Below are positions 27,450 to 36,871 of a stretch of DNA of 64,000 bases, one piece after another; position 1 is the first letter of the stretch; every line of letters begins with the position of its first letter. The stretch spans positions 1 through 64,000 of the forward strand of contig NZ_WRXO01000011.1 in NCBI RefSeq assembly GCF_009758125.1. The letters run 5' to 3'. The stretch is from Chitinophaga oryziterrae (lineage in GTDB: Bacteria; Bacteroidota; Bacteroidia; Chitinophagales; Chitinophagaceae). The notes beneath the pieces are model-generated. The model did not search any database. It saw only the letters and a list, made by a program, of their open reading frames with translations, and was not told the DNA's origin. A program made the position numbers and the translations under genes.

Positions 27450-27521
27450 AAAACAGGGAAGGAACAGTGCCATTCCGTAAGAACCAAGAAACAGTCTATC
27501 CTATATCCCTATGCCTACGAA

Positions 27522-27547
27522 AAGGGCTGCTCCGAGGAGCAGCCCTT
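27522..27547 (+). terminator. Terminator after the porV-like gene
   Basis: AAGGGCTGCTCC and GGAGCAGCCCTT form a perfect 12-bp G/C-rich stem with a very short loop. It lies between porV and the next gene and inside the 5' extension of that gene's longest open frame. This is one reason for starting the downstream gene at 27629. Confidence 0.75.
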
Positions 27548-27628
27548 ACCATTTGTCCAAAATTTGGCCGAATTCTTGTTTTTTTTGTACTTTCCATTAA
27601 TTATATGCCACGTTCAAAATTAAAAAAC

Positions 27629-28603
27629 ATGAACTCCAGGAGACTTTTTATGCAACAGGCAGGCCTGATCGCTGCCGGATTAATGATTAACCCATCTGAT
27701 ATCTTTAGCAGAGGTAATGCTAATACAATCAGAAAAATAGGCATTCAGTTATATACCCTTCGCGACCAGCTTGCAAAAGATGTGAAAGGTACCATTGAAA
27801 AGGTGGCGAAGACAGGGTTTGCGCATGTAGAAACCTACTATGGTTATAAAGGGCCTAAACAGGCGGACCAGTTCTGGGGATTAGATCCTAAAGGGCTTTC
27901 TTCCCTGTTAAAGGCAAATAAACTGGTTACGTATAGTGGCCACTACCAGCTGGATGAGTTCTTAACCCGTGGTAACGGAAAGGATGAAGCGCTGAAAGTG
28001 CAGCTTGACATAGCAGCAGAACTGGGACAGGAATACCTGGTAGTACCGGTACCTCCCCATGCATTATGGGATAAACTGACTTCAGATGATTTTAAATTCA
28101 TGGCTGCCCAGCTGAATAAAGCGGGTGAGGTGGCGAAGAAATCCGGTTTGAAGGTGGGATATCATAATCACTTCTGGGAATTCAGACAACTGGCAGATGT
28201 AAAGACCTCCGGTTATGAGATCATGTTAAAAGAAACAGAAGCTTCCCTGGTAAGTTTTGAACTGGACCTTTTCTGGGCAATTAAAGCAGGTAGTGATCCT
28301 GTTGCATTGTTTAAGAAACATCCGGGCCGTTTCGCAATGTGGCATGTAAAGGATATCGATAAATCTGCTACTGAGAAGATCGCAGGTGGGGACGCAGACC
28401 ATAAAACTTCCATGGAGATATTACCATTGGTGAAGTTTGCAGAAGTAGGCAGTGGCGCCGTTGATTTCAAAACCATTTTTGCGAATGCCAGTATAGCAGG
28501 CGTGAAATATGCTTTTGTAGAACAGGACCAGATTTCAATAGATCCTTTTGTAAGTATTAAGAAAAGTTATGATTACGTGACAAGTAATCTGCTGAAGAAA
28601 TAA
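27629..28603 (+). CDS. Sugar phosphate isomerase/epimerase-like TIM-barrel protein, Tat-type signal
   Basis: This 324-residue protein of the xylose-isomerase-like/AP-endonuclease-2 superfamily has KIGIQLYTLRDQL at the first strand, YLVVPVPPH, GLKVGYHNHFWEF, FELDLFWAIKAG, MWHVKDID and FVEQDQ, which carry the Glu/His/Asp metal ligands usual in the family. The N-terminus MNSRRLFMQQAGLIAAGLM resembles a twin-arginine signal, so it probably acts in the periplasm. I chose ATG 27629 because the longer frame from 27467 would read through the terminator hairpin. Many Bacteroidota proteins of this type belong to 3-keto-sugar or inositol pathways; the substrate here is unknown. It converges on the FAD oxidoreductase with a shared terminator between them. 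Confidence 0.82.
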   Translation: MNSRRLFMQQAGLIAAGLMINPSDIFSRGNANTIRKIGIQLYTLRDQLAKDVKGTIEKVAKTGFAHVETYYGYKGPKQADQFWGLDPKGLSSLLKANKLVTYSGHYQLDEFLTRGNGKDEALKVQLDIAAELGQEYLVVPVPPHALWDKLTSDDFKFMAAQLNKAGEVAKKSGLKVGYHNHFWEFRQLADVKTSGYEIMLKETEASLVSFELDLFWAIKAGSDPVALFKKHPGRFAMWHVKDIDKSATEKIAGGDADHKTSMEILPLVKFAEVGSGAVDFKTIFANASIAGVKYAFVEQDQISIDPFVSIKKSYDYVTSNLLKK

Positions 28604-28608
28604 AGAAT

Positions 28609-28641
28609 AAAATATCCGGCTCCTACAGGGCCGGATATTTT
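28609..28641. terminator. Bidirectional terminator between convergent genes
   Basis: AAAATATCCGGC (28609-28620) and GCCGGATATTTT (28630-28641) form a perfect 12-bp stem with a 9-base loop. A-rich and T-rich flanks on both sides let it end the TIM-barrel gene on the plus strand and the oxidoreductase operon on the minus strand. Confidence 0.85.
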
Positions 28642-28673
28642 GCTTAATTGAAGTTTGTCAGGATAGCATAATT

Positions 28674-30290
28674 TTATTCTAATCGTTGTTTATCTTTCAA
28701 TAACTGTTCTTTCAGTTTCTCATAGTTCACATCCTGTACGGCCGTTTTCCCTTCTATTGCCAGTACAGCCGCTGTGGCGGCACTCTGCCCTAAAATCATA
28801 AATACCGGTTCCATACGGATAGACCCATAGGCAATATGCGAACTGGATACACATACCGGTACCAGCAGGTTCTGACACTCTTCTTTCCTGGGAATAATTG
28901 CTCCGTAAGAGATCTTATAAGGTTGTTTGATATCAACCCCTATATCACCTTCATTCTGTACAAATCCATCTTCTTTTACATAACGTTGGGCATTATGCGC
29001 ATCCAGTGTATAAGATCCCATCCCAACAGGTTCGGATACCGGCTTTTTACCCGTTACCTCATTCTCTGTGATTACATCAACCCCTGTCATTCTCCTTGCT
29101 TCCCTTACATATAACTGGTGAGGCCAGTTACCATTATCTGTAAACTCATCTTTGGCTAATCCCCATTTACTCATCGTGGTACGGACCTCCGCAGGAACAC
29201 GGGAATCATTCGCCAGGAAGTACATCAATCCTTTCTGATACAACTCATGTTCTTTGAAAATCTCTTTTCTTCTTTCGTAAGATGCTTCGGGATAATCATA
29301 ATTCATCCCTATATCATCCGTACTAAAAGGCCCGTGATTATTTACATCTGTTTTATGATTGGGGATAGGGTCAAACTTGTTAAATGTTTCCCGCCATCCG
29401 CTGTTGAACACTCTTACCAGCAATTCATATTGTGTGGAATCATAACCAGGAGGTTTTGTAAAAGGTATCCTGTTGTCAGGATTATCAGATAAGCACATAC
29501 GAAAACAGTAAGCCTGTATTTTATTATCACCTTCCCCTTTCTTACCAGGGTTTTTATCTGATACACGTGGGAGTAAACCACTGCTGGCATCTCCGGGGAT
29601 TTTATACGGACTGATATCCGTCTTGAAGTAATGACCATGATGCAGGATGCCCGTTTGTATGCCATTCCATTGTTCTCCATACACGCTGTTGGCTTCCCTG
29701 CCTACATGATAACGTACACCTGCGGCAGCCATCAGATCTCCTTCATAGGTGGCATCTATGAATACTTTTCCTGAGAAGGTCTTATTGCTAAGGGTAGATA
29801 TAGCTATAATCTTTCCGGACTTCTTTTGCACCGTTTTACGGTTCAGCCATTCATTCCTGTATACTTTGATATGATGTTCTTTGATGAAATCTTCGAATAC
29901 CTGTTCCGCTACATGAGGTTCAAAGATCCACATCGTACGTTCCGTGCCATCCATGGCAGGGGTGCCTTGCCCTTTATTCCCATACTCGGATTGTTTCTGC
30001 CATTGCCATGCACCGGGTTGCTGATAATGCAGATATACCCTGTGGTAAAATTCGCGTGCCTGTCCGCCGATAACGGATTTATTTCCGGTGTCCGTAAAAC
30101 CAAGCCCATTGGAAGACAGACCGCCAAGATGGGTGTCGGGAGAGACGATAATGACTGATTTGCCCATTTTACTTACCTGCACCGCAGCAGTAACAGCCGC
30201 AGCAGTACCACCGTAGATGATGACGTCCGCTTTTTGAGCATAGGTAGTAATAGAAAGCGATAGTGTTATGACAATGAATAGTTTCTTCAT
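28674..30290 (-). CDS. FAD-dependent oxidoreductase, exported
   Basis: This 538-residue protein has a signal peptide ending TYAQ (about residue 18). The nucleotide-binding N-terminus follows immediately (ADVIIYGGTAAAVTAAVQVSKMGKSVIIV) with HLGGLSSNGLGFTD, then FIDATYEGDLMAAAGV near 175-190, typical of the FAD_oxidored (PF12831) family. Proteins of this group are frequent in Bacteroidota polysaccharide loci, but their substrates are mostly undetermined. Its start overlaps the end of the SGNH gene by four bases (ATGA), so it is the last gene of the sigma/FecR-SusCD operon. A role in oxidising a sugar or uronic acid released by that operon is only inference. Confidence 0.85.
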   Translation of the reverse strand: MKKLFIVITLSLSITTYAQKADVIIYGGTAAAVTAAVQVSKMGKSVIIVSPDTHLGGLSSNGLGFTDTGNKSVIGGQAREFYHRVYLHYQQPGAWQWQKQSEYGNKGQGTPAMDGTERTMWIFEPHVAEQVFEDFIKEHHIKVYRNEWLNRKTVQKKSGKIIAISTLSNKTFSGKVFIDATYEGDLMAAAGVRYHVGREANSVYGEQWNGIQTGILHHGHYFKTDISPYKIPGDASSGLLPRVSDKNPGKKGEGDNKIQAYCFRMCLSDNPDNRIPFTKPPGYDSTQYELLVRVFNSGWRETFNKFDPIPNHKTDVNNHGPFSTDDIGMNYDYPEASYERRKEIFKEHELYQKGLMYFLANDSRVPAEVRTTMSKWGLAKDEFTDNGNWPHQLYVREARRMTGVDVITENEVTGKKPVSEPVGMGSYTLDAHNAQRYVKEDGFVQNEGDIGVDIKQPYKISYGAIIPRKEECQNLLVPVCVSSSHIAYGSIRMEPVFMILGQSAATAAVLAIEGKTAVQDVNYEKLKEQLLKDKQRLE

Positions 30291-31003
30291 AATAATCTTT
30301 TTAAATAAGCCGGGTAACTTTTGCCTTCTGTACCACCATCACCGAAGGTGATACTATCTCCAAAACAAACGATACGACCGGTGGGTAACTGTTGTTGTAC
30401 AATATACTCAAATATAGCCACAGCCATTGTACGATATCCTTCAGGTGTAGGATGGATACCATCCGTCTTTTTACTGTTGGCCTCATTCTGTATTAAACTA
30501 TCTGCATCCAGACCTATATTACCGATCCGCTGAAAGATATGGTCCATGTCCAGGAAGGATTGTTTATTATCTGCCGCTACTTTTTTTATCACCTCATTCA
30601 CCTGTTGTTTCCTGCCGCTATGCCCTTCAGGCGCATAGAAACTTTGGGGATGACGGGTGTATAAATAAGGCTCATAAGCCGGGAGTATGCTCATCAGTAA
30701 TATCTTCCCTTTTATCCTCGAAACGATCTCCCTTAAGTTCTTTTCATAAGCCGGCAAAGCAATATATTTCCTGCTGTTCATATCGTTTGTGCCTATCATG
30801 AGAATGGTAAGGTCCGGATGATGGGCCAGGCAATCTTTATCTATTCTTTGCAACAGATCTTCTGTATTATTTCCACCTATACCAGCATTGATAACAATAC
30901 TTTCTGAAGAAGGGGGGAAATTCCTTTTAAAAGGAAAATATTTTTCCTGTACAACGAGTGAAGTTGTCAGTAAGCCCGTCTGTAAAAAACTCCGCCTGTG
31001 CAT
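30287..31003 (-). CDS. SGNH hydrolase with circularly permuted catalytic blocks
   Basis: This 238-residue protein has all SGNH/GDSL elements but in the wrong order. A Tat-like N-terminus (MHRRSFLQTGLLTTSLVV) leads into block II (INAGIGGNNTEDL, Gly43/44), block III (MIGTNDM, Asn73) and block V (DGIHPTPEG, Asp181/His184). Block I, FGDSITFGDG with catalytic Ser217, which is normally first, comes last, followed by SYPAYLKRLL at the very C-terminus. In ordinary relatives that C-terminal segment directly precedes the INAGIGG block. A complete fold is therefore plausible by circular permutation. It lies one base after SusD and overlaps the oxidoreductase by four bases, so it is part of this operon and probably deacylates the imported glycan. 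No frameshift is apparent. Confidence 0.82.
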   Translation of the reverse strand: MHRRSFLQTGLLTTSLVVQEKYFPFKRNFPPSSESIVINAGIGGNNTEDLLQRIDKDCLAHHPDLTILMIGTNDMNSRKYIALPAYEKNLREIVSRIKGKILLMSILPAYEPYLYTRHPQSFYAPEGHSGRKQQVNEVIKKVAADNKQSFLDMDHIFQRIGNIGLDADSLIQNEANSKKTDGIHPTPEGYRTMAVAIFEYIVQQQLPTGRIVCFGDSITFGDGGTEGKSYPAYLKRLL

Positions 31004-31004
31004 A

Positions 31005-32429
31005 TCAGTAAAGAGGGTTTTGTGTGAGGTTCTTATTTACATCCCGTTCAGTCTGAGGAATAGGATATAAATAATTTCTCTCAGCCACCGTAATAGATGG
31101 GTTCTGTGCCTGCATTGCACTGATCAGCCTCCTGGTTCTTACAAGATCATACCAGCGATGCCCTTCAAATGCCAGTTCCAGCCTTCTTTCCAGCAGCACA
31201 CTGTCCCGGAACTGGTCCTGACTTAATGTAACAGGGAAATCTTCCAGTCCGGCCCTCTTCCTGATACTGTTCACCGCATCATAGGCATCCACATTACCCG
31301 CAGCCTGCTCATTCAATGCTTCCGCATACATCAGCAACACGTCCGCATAACGGATAATGGGAAAGTTATTACTGCCTTCTCCATTTGCTGTAGCAGAAGG
31401 ATCAAGATATTTGTGCACGTACCCCGGAAAAGTAATACTGGCGGGTGCAGGAGGTGTACCGGTAGGAGAGTACAGCTTTATCGTCACCTCTCTTCTTTTA
31501 TCCTGTGCACGATAAGTATTATAAAGATTGGCGGAAGCGGGATCATCTCCAAAACCGGCAATCCCATTTACACGGTCAAAATTGGGCCGCATATATCCCT
31601 GCATATAGCTGCCTTCTCCTAATCCTCCACCAACAGCCTGTACTTCAAATACCGCTTCTTTCCCGTTCTTATTGGACAATGCAAAAGCATCTGCAAAGTT
31701 ATCCCACAACCCATATACACCCAGATCCATTACTTCTTTTGATTTAGCTGCAGCAGCAGGCCAGTCTGCACGGGTCAGATATACTTTTGCCAGGAATGCC
31801 TTGGCTGCACCACGTGTAGCCCTGCCTGCATTTGCGCCGGTATAGGTAAGCGGTAACACCATCTCTGCTGCAGAAAAATCCGCTATTACCTGTGTATATA
31901 CTTCATCTGCTGTAGCTCTTGCCACTGCAAGGTCATTCAGTGAAGTAGTCTCCTGCAATATCAATGGTACACCTCCAAATAATCTTACTAAAGTAAAATA
32001 GTAAAAGCCACGCATGAATTTTGCTTCTGCCAGCAACCGGCTTTTTAATGCAGTATCCATTGGTACAGCGGGGACGCGGGCCAGTACGGTATTCGCCCTG
32101 TTAATGCCCTGATAGGCAGCGGACCATACCGATTGAAATGTACTGGTAGCGGGAGTGAATGTATATTTATCCAGGTCATTCTTCGCCTGATTGGCAGTAG
32201 AACGGCCGCCGCCCCATTCAGCATCGTCAGTTGCCTGGTCCTGCAATACCCACATGACCTGGTCATACATATTCTGGCCTTTCATCGCATCATATACCGC
32301 ATTTACAGCAGCATTGGCATCATCTGCATTTTTATAGAAATTATCCGGTGTAAAACTGGATTCAGAAGTCTTATCAAGCAGATTACAGGAACATAATGTG
32401 ATCAATATAAGAGATAGATACTTTTTCAT
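31005..32429 (-). CDS. SusD/RagB-family lipoprotein
   Basis: This 474-residue surface lipoprotein has its signal ending in TLCSC (lipid-modified Cys13 or Cys15). SusD traits are SVWSAAYQGINRANTVL near residue 100, LLAEAKFMRGFYYFTLVRLFGGVPLI (about 130-155), YADVLLMYAEALNE (about 370) and RRLELAFEGHRWYDLVRTRRL (about 425), ending in YPIPQTERDVN and NPLY. It pairs with the SusC two bases upstream. The ligand is unknown; nearby SGNH and FAD enzymes suggest an acylated, possibly oxidised glycan. Confidence 0.94.
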   Translation of the reverse strand: MKKYLSLILITLCSCNLLDKTSESSFTPDNFYKNADDANAAVNAVYDAMKGQNMYDQVMWVLQDQATDDAEWGGGRSTANQAKNDLDKYTFTPATSTFQSVWSAAYQGINRANTVLARVPAVPMDTALKSRLLAEAKFMRGFYYFTLVRLFGGVPLILQETTSLNDLAVARATADEVYTQVIADFSAAEMVLPLTYTGANAGRATRGAAKAFLAKVYLTRADWPAAAAKSKEVMDLGVYGLWDNFADAFALSNKNGKEAVFEVQAVGGGLGEGSYMQGYMRPNFDRVNGIAGFGDDPASANLYNTYRAQDKRREVTIKLYSPTGTPPAPASITFPGYVHKYLDPSATANGEGSNNFPIIRYADVLLMYAEALNEQAAGNVDAYDAVNSIRKRAGLEDFPVTLSQDQFRDSVLLERRLELAFEGHRWYDLVRTRRLISAMQAQNPSITVAERNYLYPIPQTERDVNKNLTQNPLY

Positions 32430-32431
32430 AA

Positions 32432-35400
32432 TTAGAAATTTACATTGAGTCCAAAGAGTAAAGTTTTAGCAGCAGGATAACTGGCATAATCAAAGCCCTG
32501 ACTGCGGCTATCCTGACCAAACCGGTTTACTTCCGGATCATAACCACTGTATTTGGTCCAGGTAACAAAATTCTGTGCCGTAACGTATACACGAACAGAC
32601 TGTACACTCTTGAAATGTAAGGTATAGGCCAGTTGTATATTCTTCAGACGCAGGTAAGAACCATCTTCTATCTGCCTGGTGGAAATACGGTTAGCCGGAC
32701 GGGTAGTGGCGGCACGCGGAATATCTGTATTGGTATGGGTAGGTGTCCATCTGTTCAGCATGTCCCGGTCCTGGTTGGTGGTACCATTCAGATACTCCAG
32801 TTCAAAACGGTTGGCATTTAATATTTTATTACCGGATACTCCCTGTACGAAGATGGTCAGGTCAACACCTTTATAAGAGAAGGTATTACTGATACCACCC
32901 AGGAAATTGGGCTGTGCTCTTCCTATAATAGTACGGTCGTTATCATTGATCTTTTTATCATTGTTAAGATCTTTGTACTTACGGTCACCTACCTTTTTCG
33001 CACTGGCATCCGGGAGAGCTGTCAACTCTGCTGCCGACTGATATACCCCATCGGTTATATATCCGTAAAAGGAGCCCAGTGGCTCGCCTACGCGTATAAT
33101 ACCGGAATTTACATTTTGTGCAATATTGGCTACCTCTCCTGCGAAGATCTGTGGCGCGCCTCCTATATCCAGTACTTTATTCCGGTTGGACAAGAAATTG
33201 AAATCGGTACTCCATTGAAAAGCACCTTCAATATTCTTAGTAGAGATACTCAGTTCTATCCCTCTGTTCTCTACCTTTCCCAGGTTTTTGATAGCGCTGG
33301 AAAAACCGGACGAAGAAGGGATGGTTACATTTAACAACAGATCTCTTGTTCTCTTTAAATAAACATCCGTGGTGATGTTGATCCTGCTGTTAAAAAGAGA
33401 CAAATCGAGACCAAGATCGGATTGTGTAGTTGTTTCCCATGATAAATCGGGATTCGCTATCTGGCCCGGACCAATACCGGTAGTAACGGTATTGCCCAGT
33501 ACATAATTTTGTGTAGCCAAAAGGGAATAAGCAGGATAATTACCAATGCCATCCTGGTTACCGGTAGAACCATAGGTAATCCTCACTTTAAGATCATTGA
33601 TCACCTTAACCGGTTTCATAAATGGTTCTTCGGTTACCCGCCAGGCCAAAGCCGCAGAAGGGAAATATCCAAAGCGTTTATTAGCGCCAAAACGGGAAGA
33701 ACCATCAGCCCTGAAAGAGGTAGTCAGTAAATATTTATCCCGGTAACCATAATTGATCCTGCCGAGATAAGATTCCAGTCCCCAGGTACCAATGCCCGAA
33801 CCGGGAGTAACAGCTACAGCACCCGCACCTAAGTTACCGGTGCCTAAGTTATCATTCACAAAGCTTCTCGCAGCAGCCGTACTATTCTCTGTACGATTGG
33901 CTTGCTGTGTATATCCTGCCAGGAAACTCAGGGTGTGAATTTTATTAAATGTTTTAGTATAGGTAAGGAGATTTTCGTTCAGCCAGGTAATAGATTGTGC
34001 ATTATAGATAGAACCGGCGCCTCCCTGAGCCAGTCCGCTGGACACACTCCTTGGCAGATAGCTGTCCTGCTTCTGGAGGATACCGTCCACCCCGAATAAT
34101 ACTTTAAAACTTAAACCATCTATGATCTGGTATTCCGCGAATATATTCCCGAAAATGCGGTAAGCGGTATTGGTGTTCTTACTTTCTTTTGCCAGTGCAG
34201 CCGGGTTATCCGCGGTGAAATTCAAGGCCGGATCAGTAATGAGATAAGTACCGTCTTTGTTGTATACAGGGAGTAATGGCGGGAATTGTAAGGCAGCCAT
34301 TGTAACCAGCCCCGCACTACCCAGATCACCATTTGTGCGCGACTGGTTACTAAGTGTACGGTTTACTGAGAGGCTATTACCTATCTTGATCTTACTGGTT
34401 AGTTTTCTGTCGAGGTTTATTCTGAAAGAATAGCGGTTGAAATCAGAATTCTCTACGATTCCTTTCTGTGTGAAATATCCTCCGGAGATCGCGTATTGTG
34501 TTTTCTCGTCACCACCACTGATAGATAACTGGTAGTTGGCCGTAGGGGCCTGTCGGAAGATCTCATCCTGCCAGTCGGTCCCTTTTCCGAAAGCAGCTAT
34601 CTGTGCATCTGTGTATACGGGTGCCAGTCCATCGTTGGTATTGGCCTCATTCACAAAACGCGCATATTCACCGGCATTTAATACCGGATATTTCCGGCGT
34701 ACCTGTTGTATACCGTAATAAGTATCGAAGTTGATCACGGATTTCCCGGCTTTGCCCCGTTTGGTAGTGATAATTACAACTCCGTTGGAGCCTCGTGAAC
34801 CATAAATAGCGGTGGAAGAAGCATCTTTTAAGATGCTCATGGATTCGATATCCGAAGGATTGAGCGTGCTTAATACATTGAAGCTGGAACCACTTGCTGC
34901 ACCATCATTCTTAAACGGGATACCATCTATTACGTACAGCGGCTCATTGTCTCCCTGAATGGAATTGCCACCCCTGATACGGATAGTAGTAGTACCTCCC
35001 GGAGCGCCTGAGTTTTGCGTAACCTGTACCCCGGCAGCACGGCCCTGCAGGGCCTGGTCCAGGGACGTAACGGCTACTTTCTTTATTTCATTGACGGAGA
35101 CGGTGGTCACAGAGCCGGTAAGGTCTGTTTTCTTTACCTGCCCGTAACCTACTACGATTACTTCACCCAGGGCTTCTGTACCGCTTTCCAGGGTGATGGT
35201 AATGGAAGACTGGCCCTTTGCAAGCGGGACGTTTTTCGTTTTGAGCCCTAATGCCGAGACTATCAGTACCGCATCATCAGGCACGTTTGTGAGGGTGAAA
35301 ATGCCTGCCTCGTTAGTAGCAGTACCCCGTTGTGTGCCTTTGATCTGTATGGTAGCACCGGGAATAGGTTCCCCTTTTTCATTCACGACCTTACCCTGCA

Positions 35401-35716
35401 ATTTATCTGTTTGCGGGGGAGATGGTGCTGTAACAGCTTTCCGGCTGATAACGATCGTATTCCCATGGATGGCATATGCCAGTGGCTGGTCTTTCAGCAC
35501 ATCGCGCAGCGCTGTTTCCAGTGGTGTTTTATCCAGGGATACGGATACGGGGTGGGCCGCCAGCAGATCCTCGTTACGATGAAAAAATACATAGCCCGTT
35601 TGTTTTTTAATGGCGGTGAAAACCTTTTCCAGGGGAACGTTGGTCCCGGTAAAGGTTACTGGTTGGGCGCTTGCTTTCAGCAAGACGAATGTCAGTAGCA
35701 GTGCTGTCAGTTTCAT
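32432..35716 (-). CDS. SusC-family TonB-dependent transporter with STN domain
   Basis: This 1,094-residue outer-membrane transporter has a signal peptide ending ASAQ (about residue 18), then an STN domain (about 25-90, VPLEKVFTAIKKQTGYVFF) and a CarboxypepD_reg-like domain (about 105-180). The plug carries VIVVGYGQVKKTDLTGSVT and DASSTAIYGSRGSNGVV, and a beta-barrel completes it. The STN domain in this family touches the periplasmic part of a FecR anti-sigma factor and signals ligand uptake to an ECF sigma factor. Both those genes lie just upstream on the same strand, so this is a trans-envelope signalling transporter, unlike the SusC at 5472. Confidence 0.95.
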   Translation of the reverse strand: MKLTALLLTFVLLKASAQPVTFTGTNVPLEKVFTAIKKQTGYVFFHRNEDLLAAHPVSVSLDKTPLETALRDVLKDQPLAYAIHGNTIVISRKAVTAPSPPQTDKLQGKVVNEKGEPIPGATIQIKGTQRGTATNEAGIFTLTNVPDDAVLIVSALGLKTKNVPLAKGQSSITITLESGTEALGEVIVVGYGQVKKTDLTGSVTTVSVNEIKKVAVTSLDQALQGRAAGVQVTQNSGAPGGTTTIRIRGGNSIQGDNEPLYVIDGIPFKNDGAASGSSFNVLSTLNPSDIESMSILKDASSTAIYGSRGSNGVVIITTKRGKAGKSVINFDTYYGIQQVRRKYPVLNAGEYARFVNEANTNDGLAPVYTDAQIAAFGKGTDWQDEIFRQAPTANYQLSISGGDEKTQYAISGGYFTQKGIVENSDFNRYSFRINLDRKLTSKIKIGNSLSVNRTLSNQSRTNGDLGSAGLVTMAALQFPPLLPVYNKDGTYLITDPALNFTADNPAALAKESKNTNTAYRIFGNIFAEYQIIDGLSFKVLFGVDGILQKQDSYLPRSVSSGLAQGGAGSIYNAQSITWLNENLLTYTKTFNKIHTLSFLAGYTQQANRTENSTAAARSFVNDNLGTGNLGAGAVAVTPGSGIGTWGLESYLGRINYGYRDKYLLTTSFRADGSSRFGANKRFGYFPSAALAWRVTEEPFMKPVKVINDLKVRITYGSTGNQDGIGNYPAYSLLATQNYVLGNTVTTGIGPGQIANPDLSWETTTQSDLGLDLSLFNSRINITTDVYLKRTRDLLLNVTIPSSSGFSSAIKNLGKVENRGIELSISTKNIEGAFQWSTDFNFLSNRNKVLDIGGAPQIFAGEVANIAQNVNSGIIRVGEPLGSFYGYITDGVYQSAAELTALPDASAKKVGDRKYKDLNNDKKINDNDRTIIGRAQPNFLGGISNTFSYKGVDLTIFVQGVSGNKILNANRFELEYLNGTTNQDRDMLNRWTPTHTNTDIPRAATTRPANRISTRQIEDGSYLRLKNIQLAYTLHFKSVQSVRVYVTAQNFVTWTKYSGYDPEVNRFGQDSRSQGFDYASYPAAKTLLFGLNVNF

Positions 35717-35746
35717 AACATGGAAAAATTAAACCCGTGGAAATTA

Positions 35747-36835
35747 TCAGGGCAGGATGATTATCTGCCTGCCTTCTATTTTAAAATGTACTCTTGTTTG
35801 TTCCAGAATCTGTAATGCCTGTTCAAGTGATAATGTTCTGCCTATTTCCCCCGAAAAAGTACCCTGCGGAATAGCGCCCTGATAGCTGATGGTAACATCG
35901 TACCAGCGGGATAACTGGCGCATAATGGTTGGCAGGTCTGCATCCCGGAAGGAGAAGTACCCGTTCTTCCAGGCAATTACATCCTCCGTATTCACTTCCC
36001 GGATATGGACGTCCGAACCGGATACAGCTGCCTGCTGACCAGGTCTCAATATTTTATCGGCTACTTTTACAGCGCCTTCCAGCAGGGTGGTATTGGTTGT
36101 TTTTTCATCGCGGTAGGCCATTACGTCAAAGCTGGTACCTAACACCTGTATATCTGAACCATTCACATGAACTTTAAATGGCTGATGTGCATTTTTTGCT
36201 ATTTCGAAATAAGCCTGGCCTTCCAGTTCCACTATTCTTTCTTTTCCAATGAACGCAGTAGGGTATTTAAGCCTCGATGCGGCGTTTAGCCATACTTTTG
36301 AACCATCAGGCAGCATTACCTGGTATTGCCCGCCACGGGGCGTGGAAAGCGTGTTAAAACTTACCGTTTCCTGTTTGCCCTGAGTTGCATATTGCAGTAT
36401 ACCCGGTTTACGGCGGATAGTGGTAGCGCCCTGCTGTAATATGCCGACACTATCCAGTGCAATGGTAGAACCATCTGCCAGGGTAAGCGTGGCCTTATTA
36501 CTTCCAGCCTGTATATCCGTTTTGTGCATACTTCTGGTTGCCAGGCTGGCAGGTTGCCTGGATAGCGGCTTGGGATACAGCCAGACAATCATGCCTATTG
36601 TTATTGCAGCAGCGGCATAAGGCCACCAGCGTATTTTACGCGGAGGTCTGGTAGCAGCCAGCATAGCTTCCAGTTTGGCTTCCGCATCGGGCATCCCCGG
36701 AGCATCCTTACTGTCCAGCCACAGTTGCTGATGCAATTGCTCATCATCCATAGCAGCCAGTAATTCTTCCAGCTCCTCACGGGTGCATGTATTGGAGAGA
36801 TAACGCTGCCAGAGTATTGTTAACCTGTTATCCAT
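35747..36835 (-). CDS. FecR-family anti-sigma factor
   Basis: This 362-residue inner-membrane regulator has a cytoplasmic N-terminal region (about 1-65) that would bind the sigma factor and one membrane helix (about 70-87, WWPYAAAAITIGMIVWLY). The periplasmic FecR domain (about 115-250) contains STPRGGQYQVMLPDG and AYFEIAKN, and a C-terminal DUF4974-type domain (about 290-362) follows. It would hold the ECF sigma factor inactive until the STN domain of the SusC transporter signals substrate. It lies 36 bases downstream of the sigma gene and 30 bases upstream of SusC, which fits a regulator-plus-target operon. Confidence 0.93.
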   Translation of the reverse strand: MDNRLTILWQRYLSNTCTREELEELLAAMDDEQLHQQLWLDSKDAPGMPDAEAKLEAMLAATRPPRKIRWWPYAAAAITIGMIVWLYPKPLSRQPASLATRSMHKTDIQAGSNKATLTLADGSTIALDSVGILQQGATTIRRKPGILQYATQGKQETVSFNTLSTPRGGQYQVMLPDGSKVWLNAASRLKYPTAFIGKERIVELEGQAYFEIAKNAHQPFKVHVNGSDIQVLGTSFDVMAYRDEKTTNTTLLEGAVKVADKILRPGQQAAVSGSDVHIREVNTEDVIAWKNGYFSFRDADLPTIMRQLSRWYDVTISYQGAIPQGTFSGEIGRTLSLEQALQILEQTRVHFKIEGRQIIILP

Positions 36836-36871
36836 ATTAGCAAGACGCTGGAAAAACAGGGAACAACTAAT

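Noticed and set aside
27467..27628. 54-codon N-terminal extension of the sugar isomerase gene
   Set aside because: It runs through a terminator hairpin and ends just before a normal Tat-type signal start; the internal ATG is far more likely.
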